Assembly: GCF_013282745.1 (NCBI RefSeq) | Contig: NZ_CP054044.1 | Location: 3,906,001 to 3,970,000 of the forward strand | Reading direction: 5' to 3' | Length of the DNA: 64,000 bases | From: Yersinia bercovieri ATCC 43970 | Lineage (GTDB): Bacteria > Pseudomonadota > Gammaproteobacteria > Enterobacterales > Enterobacteriaceae | Part shown: positions 18,204 to 26,148 of the stretch, piece by piece | How the letters are laid out: every line of letters begins with the position of its first letter | How positions within the stretch are numbered: position 1 is the first letter of the stretch | Position numbers and translations under genes: made by a program | Notes under the pieces: model-generated | What the model was told of the DNA's origin: nothing | The model's input: the letters and a program-made list of their open reading frames with translations, nothing else | The model's database searches: none

Positions 18204-18872
18204 TTAAGCGGCCTTTTGCAGCATCCGAGCTAATGTTAGCGCTTGAATAATCACCGCACGATCGACCTCAGGATTATCGCTATCCAGCAGCCGCTGCCAA
18301 ATAGCGATGGCGTCAGCATAATGTGAATTTCTATATTTATCAGACGCTTGTAACATTAGCGCTGTGTATTGCAACGGATCTTTCGCCAATGACTGCTGTA
18401 TCCAATAAGTCACATCAGCGGTCATGTTTTTATCCGACTGGTAATACAAGATGGTGGCGCGAGCCGCATCCAGTGCGGCATTAGCCCCCTGTAGATGCTC
18501 CGCCTGCTGCAACGCGATCAGCGCATCGTCAAACTCATTACGATATAAATAGTGTTGAGCCAAACTAAACCAGCCAGCACCATTATCAGGGGATTGGCGG
18601 ATGCGCTGTTGTAAGCGATATAACGTGGGGTCACTGCTCTGCTTATCCAGCATATTATTTAATCGTCTGGCCTCTTGCTGTCGCAGCCCCTCCTGCTGCA
18701 CCAGGGTATAGCCACCCAGTTGTTGATAGCCTAAAAGAGTCAGGGCCAGCACCACCAGTGTAAACCCCACCGGCCAGCGCCAGCTGATGCGGCCATATTG
18801 CGCGAACCATGGCCCCCATATCGCGATGAGGATCAGCAGCAGCAGTGCCGCCAGTCCGATTGCCAGCACCAT
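18204..18872 (-). CDS. nrfG: Cytochrome c nitrite reductase heme lyase subunit NrfG
   Basis: A 222-residue protein with two N-terminal membrane helices and a periplasmic TPR domain (GWFSLAQHYLYRNEFDDALIALQQAEHLQG). NrfG works with NrfE and NrfF to attach the special CxxCK heme of NrfA; its TPR domain binds the NrfA C-terminus. The N-terminus here is CcmI-like (two helices), longer than E. coli NrfG. Its ATG shares one base with the nrfF stop. It is the last gene of the nrf operon. Confidence 0.88.
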   Translation of the reverse strand: MVLAIGLAALLLLILIAIWGPWFAQYGRISWRWPVGFTLVVLALTLLGYQQLGGYTLVQQEGLRQQEARRLNNMLDKQSSDPTLYRLQQRIRQSPDNGAGWFSLAQHYLYRNEFDDALIALQQAEHLQGANAALDAARATILYYQSDKNMTADVTYWIQQSLAKDPLQYTALMLQASDKYRNSHYADAIAIWQRLLDSDNPEVDRAVIIQALTLARMLQKAA

Positions 18873-19282
18873 CAGCGCTCCCCTCTTGTCGATGAGACGG
18901 CCCGCCTGCGTATTTTGAATATCAACCCGCCCAACAAGCTTATCAGTAGCACTCCAGGCCCAAACCAGAGCAGCAGTGTGGTACTGCGCAGCGGCGGCTG
19001 ATAGAGAATAAAATCCCCATAGCGCTCGGTCATTGAGGTCATTATCTGCTGCGAGCTATGCCCGGCTTCGACCAAATGGTAGACCTCTAACCGCAACTGT
19101 TGCGCAATGGGCGATGTCGACTCCAATAAGTTCTGATTTTGACACTGTGGGCAGCGCAGCTCTTTTGCCAGCGCCAATGCCTGTTGCTGACGTTGCGGCG
19201 AACTAAAGGTGTAGGTGTCGACCAGATCGGCTAACACCCAAGGGGTGATGAGCAGTGATAGCATCAGCAAAATGATTTTCAT
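18872..19282 (-). CDS. nrfF: Heme lyase subunit NrfF
   Basis: A CcmH-type thiol-disulfide protein with a signal peptide (IILLMLSLLITPWVLA), the CPQC motif in LRCPQCQNQNLLES, the family stretch MTERYGDFILYQPPL and a C-terminal membrane anchor. The start is the ATG at 19282, with ggagaga upstream, overlapping the preceding stop as ATGA. It is thought to reduce apo-NrfA cysteines for heme attachment with NrfE and NrfG. Confidence 0.9.
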   Translation of the reverse strand: MKIILLMLSLLITPWVLADLVDTYTFSSPQRQQQALALAKELRCPQCQNQNLLESTSPIAQQLRLEVYHLVEAGHSSQQIMTSMTERYGDFILYQPPLRSTTLLLWFGPGVLLISLLGGLIFKIRRRAVSSTRGER

Positions 19283-19827
19283 GATCTCTCCGCGTTTGCC
19301 CATTGCGCCAATAGCGGCATAAATTGCTGCTGCCATACTGCTGCTGTCATTTCTCCTGCATAGCGCTGACGAATAATCCCATTGGCATCAATTAGCCAGG
19401 TCTCAGGTGTGCCATAGACCCCCATCGCCAGTGCTAAGGTGCCCTGCGGGTCAAACAGGCTCTTTTGGTAAGGGTTGCCATAACGCTGGAGGGTATTCAA
19501 TGCCGACTGGCGCTCATCGCGGTAATTCAGCCCATAGAACTGTACCCCTGGCATGCTACTGGCGATCTGCCCGAGCACCGCCATCTCCTGCTTGCAGCTG
19601 GCGCACCAACTGGCCCAGACATTAATCACCGTGACCTTACCCAGCAGTTGATCCCGCGTGATGAGCTGTGTGGGCTGCTGCAATTCAGAGAGTGAAAACG
19701 CCGGAAAAGGCAGATCTTTTGCCGCTAATTCAATGCGATGAGGATCGCGCTTTAAACCACTGTAAAGCAGCACACCTAAGAGTAAAGCCAGCAAGGGAAC
19801 CATCAGCCAGGGCCAACGTTGTCTCAT
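19279..19827 (-). CDS. DsbE/CcmG-like thioredoxin of the nrf operon
   Basis: A 182-residue membrane-anchored periplasmic thioredoxin-fold protein. One N-terminal helix is followed by WASWCASCKQEM with the redox CxxC and the cis-Pro loop GVYGTPETWLID. CcmG/DsbE proteins keep apocytochrome cysteines reduced. E. coli nrf has no such gene, while some nrf operons (nrfX of Pasteurellaceae, as I recall) do. Start and stop overlap both neighbours by 4 bp (ATGA), so it is firmly part of this operon and probably dedicated to NrfA and NrfB maturation. Confidence 0.85.
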   Translation of the reverse strand: MRQRWPWLMVPLLALLLGVLLYSGLKRDPHRIELAAKDLPFPAFSLSELQQPTQLITRDQLLGKVTVINVWASWCASCKQEMAVLGQIASSMPGVQFYGLNYRDERQSALNTLQRYGNPYQKSLFDPQGTLALAMGVYGTPETWLIDANGIIRQRYAGEMTAAVWQQQFMPLLAQWANAERS

Positions 19828-21712
19828 TCATCCTCCGCCGTGTCATTGAAATGCTGAATTCGGTGCCTAAGTGCCAGCAATCCGCCCAATACCATCATCA
19901 GCGCGCCGCCCCAGATCCAGCTCACCAGCGGCTTATGATACAAACGCACGCTATACTCCCCGGCCCCCAGGTTATCCCCCAACACGGCATAAAAATCGGC
20001 CAGAGGGCCACTGGCGATCGCCGGTTCAATCATCAATACCTCACGCACGCTATAGCGCCGCCGTTCTGGTAATAGTGTGGTTATCGGTTGCCCCTGTTGG
20101 CTAACCAGGATGTGCGCCCGTTCGCTGGTGTAGTTCGGGCCAACCCGCAGCTCGGTTTGCTGATAGGTAAACTGATAGCCCGCCAACGTGATCTGCTGGC
20201 CGGGAGACATTCGGCTACCCAGCTCCACCGAGTGATACGACGCAAACAGCATCCCCAGTAAGCTGACGGCAACACCGCCATGTAGCAGCCAGGAACGCCA
20301 CGCTATTTTTGGTGCAAATAGGGGGGCCAGCAAGGCCCACAGGGCAAGCGTGACACCCGGCACCATCCCGGCTTGCCACGGTGATGCACCCAGCCCGGCC
20401 GTGAGTAATGCCGCAAAGATGGCGAGTAAGGCGGGGAGCGCCAGCCGCCAGAGGGCAGTTTTGGCGCTTCGCTGCCACTGAGCAAAGGGCATTAATCCCA
20501 TCAACAGCAGCAGTAACAGCACAAAGGGGGTGAGCGTCTGATTAAAATAGGGGCGCCAACAGAGAGAGATCCCAAGCCTAACGAGCTGAAAATCAAGGGG
20601 TATAAAGTGCCAATCAACACCGTCACCGCCGCGACACTCAACAGTACCAATGCCGCCAGCAGCAAGGTTTCCCGCGAGAACAGGTTGAAATCAGCAGCGC
20701 GACTGCCCCCCCTCACCCGCAGTGCAAACAGCGTCAGTGAGGCTAAGGTGACGACACCAAACAGCAGCAGTAGAGCTTCGCCCCGGGCGGTATCCACGGC
20801 AAAAGCGTGTACCGAGGTCAACACGCCGGAGCGCACGATAAAGGTGCCGAGCAAGCAAAGCTGGAAGGTGACCAGCGCCAGCAGAGTGCCCCAGTGAGGA
20901 TATAAGCCACGCCGCTGGCTGATAGCCAGCACATGCAGTAGCGCGGTTGCGGTGAGCCAGGGCAGCAATGACGCATTCTCAACCGGGTCCCAAAACCACC
21001 AGCCGCCCCACCCCAATTCACTGTACGCCCACCAGGCGCCCAGCAAGATCCCGATGGTCAGCAAGCTCCAGGCCGCCAATACCCACGGGCGGCTATAGCG
21101 CGCCATAGATTGACCACTTTGCCCCTCCAGCAGCGCCGCGACGGCGAAAGCGAAACTGATGGCAAAACCGCTATAGCCCAGATACAGCAGCGGAGGATGG
21201 AAGATCAGCGCCAAGTCTTGCAGCATCGGATTTAAGTCACGCCCCTGTGCCAGGGTGGGGAATAAGTGCTCAAAAGGATTGGAGAAAAAGAGGATAAATA
21301 GAGTGAAAATCAGCAGTAGCCAGCCCATCACGCCAAGCGCGCGGGCAAAAAAACGCAGCGGAAAATGGCGACGGAAAAAGGTTAGCGCGGCACTCCAGAG
21401 ACTCAATGCCAAGAGCAGGAACAGCATAGAGCCTTCATGCCCACCCCAGATGGCCGCAATTTTGTAAAACAGCGGCAGCTGAGTATTCGCGTGCTGCGCC
21501 ACATAGAGCAGCGAGAAATCGTCAGTCACAAAACCGCCGCCCAGTAAAAACAGCGCCAGTGAAATAAAGAGTGTCACGCCATAGCTGAGCGACGGTAGCC
21601 AATAGAGCAGTGGCAACCGCCGCCCCTGTAGCGCGATAAAGGGCACACAGCCGAGCAATAGCGCCAGTGACGCCGCCGCCAGCAGTGACAACAGCCCTAA
21701 TTCACCAATCAT
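19824..21712 (-). pseudogene. nrfE: Heme lyase NrfE (CcmF family), split by a one-base frameshift
   Basis: The frame from 21712 encodes the CcmF/NrfE N-terminal two thirds, including the tryptophan-rich heme-handling motif WAYSELGWGGWWFWDPVENAS, up to GSLSVGAP. It then leaves frame. The continuation YFNQTLTPFVLLLLLL and the full C-terminus, to 19824, lie in the next frame. Adding one G to the GGGG at 20550-20553 (+ strand) restores an uninterrupted protein of about 629 residues. Without NrfE, the CxxCK heme of NrfA should not be attached. The break may be a true mutation, slippage or an assembly error; all other nrf genes are intact. Confidence 0.85.
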
Positions 21713-21725
21713 ATCCGCTCGCTCA

Positions 21726-22691
21726 TCACACCACCGTCATCTGGCCAGCATAAAGAATGAAAAAACGTAAAACGAAGACGCCAAACAGACTCAGGCCCGA
21801 TACTGTGAGCAAAAAAGAGAGCCGGTGGCGCAGGTTAGGTCTGCAGTAGCGGTTTAAGATCAATGGCAGCACCATGCCGCAACCAATCACCCCAAACCAG
21901 AACATAGTGGCCCAGAAGCCGCCGCCTAATGCGACCGTCACCGCCACCGCTTTCTGACCGCCGCCAAACCATAGCCCGGTAAAGAATGCCAGCAGCAGAA
22001 AAAGCTCCAGCCAGACCACCGGTTTTTCCAGCCGATGGAGATACGCCAGTGCTGGGCTATCTACCGGCTCATTAAACAATGTCACCGCACATAGCACCAT
22101 TGCCGCGATCCCCGAAGAGAGACCTGAGAATAGGAACAGCACCGGTAACACGGGGTTATTCAGCAGCGGATAGCTCTTCAGCGCGGACAATAGAAAACCG
22201 GTATAGGCCCCCAAAGCCACGGCCAGTAACAGCATAAATGGCTCAAGCTGGCGCTCAATCGGCGCTATTTTATTGAGTATCGTGCCCAGCCAGCTCAGTT
22301 TTGGATAGGGCTGTAGCTGGGCGGTTAGCCAGTGGCGGAATATCACCGCCAGCCAGAGCAACAGCACCACCATGTAGAGCTGAAAGAGCATCACCCCCAG
22401 TGACATCACAGAACTGGTGCTGTAGAAAAACATCAGCTTCCAGAAGGTCCATGGCCGCGTGAGATGCAGGATTAAGATGAGTAAGCCGAAGATAACCGCC
22501 AGTGGCGCAATAATTGCCGTGGATTTGAGCAGCCCGCTCTGCGCCGCATCCTCCCTTAGCACTCGCCGCTTAACCAGCAGACTCACCACCACCATCCCCG
22601 CAGAGACGCCAATCAAAAACAGATAGATGGCTATCGGCCAATCCCACACTAACGACTCAAAGTGAAACGGCGTATTCGGTTTATGGCTCAT
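21726..22691 (-). CDS. nrfD: Membrane quinol dehydrogenase subunit NrfD
   Basis: A 321-residue NrfD/PsrC-family integral membrane protein with about eight helices, opening FHFESLVWDWPIAIYLFLIGVS. It oxidises menaquinol and passes electrons to the iron-sulfur protein NrfC, then NrfB, then NrfA. It overlaps nrfC by 4 bp, and a 13-bp gap separates it from nrfE. Confidence 0.93.
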   Translation of the reverse strand: MSHKPNTPFHFESLVWDWPIAIYLFLIGVSAGMVVVSLLVKRRVLREDAAQSGLLKSTAIIAPLAVIFGLLILILHLTRPWTFWKLMFFYSTSSVMSLGVMLFQLYMVVLLLWLAVIFRHWLTAQLQPYPKLSWLGTILNKIAPIERQLEPFMLLLAVALGAYTGFLLSALKSYPLLNNPVLPVLFLFSGLSSGIAAMVLCAVTLFNEPVDSPALAYLHRLEKPVVWLELFLLLAFFTGLWFGGGQKAVAVTVALGGGFWATMFWFGVIGCGMVLPLILNRYCRPNLRHRLSFLLTVSGLSLFGVFVLRFFILYAGQMTVV

Positions 22692-23359
22692 CCGGTAATC
22701 TCCCCATACTGAAAAGGCACACGGTACAGCTTCGGCTGTGTCCCCAGATGTAGTTTGGCGCGATACACCGTGCGCTGATGCAGTAGCTTCACCAGCTCAC
22801 TATTGGCGTCGTCCAGATTGCCAAATACCAGTGCTTTGGTGGGGCATGACAGCACACAGGCCGGCTGCTTCCCCTGCTTTAGATTGGTCTTGCGGCAAAA
22901 ATCGCACTTGTCCGCAGTTTTTGTGACCGGATGAATAAAGCGCACCCGGTAGGGGCACGCGGCGATGCAGTACTGGCAGCCGACACAGAGGTCAGGATTG
23001 ACATCGACAATGCCGGTCGCCTTATCGCGATAGGATGCGCCGGTCGGGCAAACATCCACGCAAGGGGCTTTATCACAATGTTGGCAGGAGTGACGATAAA
23101 ACTGATATTTCACCGCCGGAAACTCCCCGATGGGCTGGCTGCGAATGATAGTGAGCCGCGAAACCCCAGCCGGAACCTGATTCACTGCGCGGCAAGCATC
23201 CATACAGGCGGTACAGCCGATACAGCGAGTCTCATCATGTAGCATCCCGTAGCGAACGCCGTCGATAGTGCCGCTAAATGCCAGCGAACCTCTGGTGGAG
23301 CCGGTGATAAAGATCAGCGCCCCCATACTGATAAGAAAGTGACGACGATGGCTATTCAT
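22688..23359 (-). CDS. nrfC: 4Fe-4S ferredoxin subunit NrfC
   Basis: A 223-residue periplasmic iron-sulfur protein with four cysteine clusters: CIGCTACMDAC, CQHCDKAPCVDVCP, CVGCQYCIAACP and CDFC...CVLSCP. The N-terminus (NSHRRHFLISMGAL) resembles a Tat signal, as in E. coli. The start is the ATG at 23359, with the strong RBS aaggagagg; a longer frame upstream is not used. It carries electrons between NrfD and NrfB. It overlaps nrfB by 4 bp. Confidence 0.95.
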   Translation of the reverse strand: MNSHRRHFLISMGALIFITGSTRGSLAFSGTIDGVRYGMLHDETRCIGCTACMDACRAVNQVPAGVSRLTIIRSQPIGEFPAVKYQFYRHSCQHCDKAPCVDVCPTGASYRDKATGIVDVNPDLCVGCQYCIAACPYRVRFIHPVTKTADKCDFCRKTNLKQGKQPACVLSCPTKALVFGNLDDANSELVKLLHQRTVYRAKLHLGTQPKLYRVPFQYGEITG

Positions 23360-23922
23360 GGCCTCTCCTTCGGAATCAGCTCCTGCTGGCGGCGGTGGCA
23401 ATCAACACAGATTTTGACCCGCCCTTTATCATCCAGACCCTGCATCGGATCAGTTTTAGGGTGCAACTGATGACAACTGACACAAGAGAGCTTCAACATA
23501 TGCACATCATGCGGCCAGAAAGCTTCGCGCAATTTTTCCGGCTGATGGCAACTCATACAGACACTATTTTGTTGCGTGACGCTGTACATCGCCTTATCGG
23601 CATTCAACATCTCACTGTTGAAACGCATCACATCTTTGACGCCGTTACGATGCAATACCGACGCCTTGCCGTGACAGTTGGTACAGGTGACCGCCAATTG
23701 GGTATTCGGATTAACTGCACCCGCATGTTTGCCGTGCAACTCATCTTTTTGCTCTTTATGGCATTGGATACAAGCTGCATCTGGATCCCGCTGCGGCTCC
23801 ACCACATGACGCGAGGCAGCTGTTTTCGGCGGCGCGGTCTGTGTCGTGGCGTGAGTGGGCAGCGTGCACAGAGTCAATACGGCCAGCAGCGCTGCTGAAC
23901 AGAATGAACGTAAAACGCGCAT
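23356..23922 (-). CDS. nrfB: Pentaheme cytochrome c NrfB
   Basis: A 188-residue periplasmic cytochrome with a signal peptide ending at THA and five CxxCH heme sites: CIQCH, CTNCH, CMSCH, CVSCH and CVDCH. It delivers electrons to NrfA. Five hemes and this length match E. coli NrfB. It is separated from nrfA by 90 bp that contains two hairpins. Confidence 0.96.
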   Translation of the reverse strand: MRVLRSFCSAALLAVLTLCTLPTHATTQTAPPKTAASRHVVEPQRDPDAACIQCHKEQKDELHGKHAGAVNPNTQLAVTCTNCHGKASVLHRNGVKDVMRFNSEMLNADKAMYSVTQQNSVCMSCHQPEKLREAFWPHDVHMLKLSCVSCHQLHPKTDPMQGLDDKGRVKICVDCHRRQQELIPKERP

Positions 23923-23941
23923 AGTGATTCCACCTTTGCTA

Positions 23942-24004
23942 TGACCCCAAACTGGGGTCAGTTGGTCCCTGGAAGAGAGCCGGTGAGCGGGTTTCGCCCA
24001 CCGG
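23942..24004 (-). promoter_or_regulatory. Two hairpins between nrfA and nrfB
   Basis: TGACCCCA-aac-TGGGGTCA (23942-23960) is a perfect 8-bp stem. CCGGTG...CACCGG (23980-24004) is a second stem of about nine pairs with one mismatch. Neither has a T tract. They probably protect the nrfA 3' end or limit readthrough, so that nrfA is made in excess over the rest. Confidence 0.6.
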
Positions 24005-24012
24005 AACGCCGC

Positions 24013-25458
24013 TTACTGGCTCAAACGGCCCGCTTTTCTGGCTTGATCATCCCAGGCTGGCACCACTTGTTGCAGAAACTCCTGCTTCTCCCGGTTCAGC
24101 TTATCCATATCCATCCCCAGTGCTTTTTGCGCATTGAGTTTGGTCGAGATATCCGGCAGCACAATTTCGTGGCTAATCCCTTTAGTCGCCAGCAGACGCG
24201 CCAGCTTAGTGCGGGCATCGGCGGCTTTATTCAACGCGCCGCCCAGCACTTTCAGGCCAATATCCGGGGCATGCATATGAATGCCGTGGGAGGCGATGGC
24301 ATAATCCCAACGCCACTGGGCATGACGGATATCTTGCAAAATAGGCTTCATCTCTTGCTCAGTCGCCCCCGCATCCCACGCGGCTTTCGCCTCGTAATGG
24401 GCATGAACCAGCTGCTTCTCAACATTCAATTTCAGTTCCTGAATGCTGGCTTTGCGTTCAGCAACAATATCTTGCAAGGTTTTTTTGTCTTGGGTATGGC
24501 AGTTAACACAGGTGCTTTCAAAGCTATCGAAGGGATTGCGGATCTGATGATCGGTGTACACTTTGCCCGCCGCATTCTGGATTTTCGGCATGTGGCAATC
24601 GATGCAGCTGACATTATTCTTGCCATGGATCCCTGCACGCCAGGTTTCATACTCAGGATGCTGCGCTTTGAGCATTGGGGTTTTCGACAGCGGATGAACC
24701 CAATCAGAGAACGCAATTTCATCATAATATCTCTCCATTGACTCCACATCGGTGCCTTGATCCCATGGCAGTTTTACCGTTTTATCTTTGCCCGCGAAGT
24801 GATACTCAACGTGGCATTGACTGCACACCATGGATTGTTGATCCAGACGGCTGGCGTGCGCGAAAGGCTGATTGATGGATTGCAGCGCGCGTTCAGTATA
24901 GGGGCGAGAGAGCACCAATGCGGGTTTGCCGGCGGCAAAATCGGCCGAGGCGGTATCATGGCAATCGGCACATCCCAACTGATTGACCACTTCTGGGCCG
25001 CCTCTGGCCCATGTTCCCTTGAAGTAGCCCTCTTCACCCTGCTCATTGATCAAGCGGGCGACATCCGGACTCTTACAACTCCAACAGGCCATCGGTAGTG
25101 GGCCATCTTCTGCGGTTTTCGGCGCGGCGGTGCGCAATGTTTCCCGCACATCGGTCACGGCATAATAGTGCCCGCGGGGTTTGTTATAATCTTTCGCGAA
25201 GGGATAGCCCGCCCAGAGAATGACCAAATTAGGATCATCCGCCAGTGCATCTTCACGCGGCCCACTCTCTTTGGTTTTTAGCCATGAGGTGAACTGATCA
25301 ACATGCTGCTCAGCGAATTTATCGTTGCGGGCCTCAATCGGCGGTGTGGGGGCAGCCGACAGAGAAAACACGCCCCCTATTGCCAAAAGAGCCAATATCC
25401 CTACTGACATCTCTCTTATCAATTTGCTCACAATATGTACCCCAGTGTATTTTTCCAT
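24013..25458 (-). CDS. nrfA: Ammonia-forming cytochrome c nitrite reductase NrfA
   Basis: The catalytic pentaheme subunit that reduces nitrite to ammonia with six electrons in the periplasm. The catalytic heme site CWSCK (in [15 protein letters not shown]) and four ordinary sites (CADCH, CSQCH, CIDCH, CVNCH) are all present, as are catalytic-site stretches [16 protein letters not shown] and [13 protein letters not shown] took the ATG at 25458; a start further in, such as the GTG before [10 protein letters not shown], would give a shorter signal peptide. First gene of the operon, with an FNR box upstream. Confidence 0.96.
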   Translation of the reverse strand: MEKYTGVHIVSKLIREMSVGILALLAIGGVFSLSAAPTPPIEARNDKFAEQHVDQFTSWLKTKESGPREDALADDPNLVILWAGYPFAKDYNKPRGHYYAVTDVRETLRTAAPKTAEDGPLPMACWSCKSPDVARLINEQGEEGYFKGTWARGGPEVVNQLGCADCHDTASADFAAGKPALVLSRPYTERALQSINQPFAHASRLDQQSMVCSQCHVEYHFAGKDKTVKLPWDQGTDVESMERYYDEIAFSDWVHPLSKTPMLKAQHPEYETWRAGIHGKNNVSCIDCHMPKIQNAAGKVYTDHQIRNPFDSFESTCVNCHTQDKKTLQDIVAERKASIQELKLNVEKQLVHAHYEAKAAWDAGATEQEMKPILQDIRHAQWRWDYAIASHGIHMHAPDIGLKVLGGALNKAADARTKLARLLATKGISHEIVLPDISTKLNAQKALGMDMDKLNREKQEFLQQVVPAWDDQARKAGRLSQ

Positions 25459-25589
25459 CCCGGGCGATATCACTGCCCGCACCAGATAGTTATTTTTATT
25501 TTTAAGCCCACATAGGATGAGAAATGCTCAGCCAAGAGACAGTCCATGGCCAATATCACCCACTGGGGTAAGGCGATATTAAGGAGGTT

Positions 25590-25635
25590 TTGCGGCAAAT
25601 TATTTGTAGTAGTGAGAATGCTTGTTTTAGATCAA
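25590..25635 (-). promoter_or_regulatory. nrfA promoter with FNR box
   Basis: TTGTTTTAGATCAA at 25622-25635 matches the FNR consensus at 9 of 10 positions. On the minus strand an AATAAT-type -10 lies near 25598-25604, giving a start around 25590, with the FNR box centred close to -41. That is the class II arrangement known for E. coli nrfA. Confidence 0.65.
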
Positions 25636-25827
25636 ACAATTTTTGTATGGGTATTCACTTTTATGAAGCAGCTCAAATAAAAAGTGCCTATCGATCATTT
25701 TTTACATAAAAGTCAATGGAATACCTCTTTATAGGTAGGGTTGATGATATTGGTCGTCGTGGGGCTGATACTAAATGGTGTTGCCGAGTATTAACCTGTT
25801 TACAAAATCACTTATACCCGCGAGCAC

Positions 25828-25872
25828 AATAACTATCTCACCAATAACTATCTCACCATTAACTATCCCACC
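25828..25872. repeat. 15-bp tandem repeat, three copies
   Basis: The unit aataactatctcacc occurs at 25828-25842 and 25843-25857, with a third, slightly changed copy at 25858-25872. It lies between the nrfA promoter and the LtaS-like gene. The rest of 25636-26148 holds no gene I can support. Confidence 0.75.
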
Positions 25873-26148
25873 AATCTGCTTGTCACCGGGTTTCTCCACT
25901 CACCTAAAACAGATCAATTCAATACAATTAATTAACAGGCCAGATACGTTTTTCCATATCCCTGGTTACAACAGATTATGTAACACAAATATCGTAACAC
26001 CTTGCTTTTCCTTAATTATTAATGTTTCCCCCACTCCTGCCGATACCCTGTGCTCGGATAGTCGACGTGAACTTAACGCGACAGGGCCGAAGGTATTTCT
26101 GATGACTTTGAAATGTTGTTGCCTTTGGAAACTCACAGGAAAAGGATT

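Noticed and set aside
23941..24741. 266-codon rightward reading frame
   Set aside because: Antisense to nrfA over nearly all its length; no independent support.
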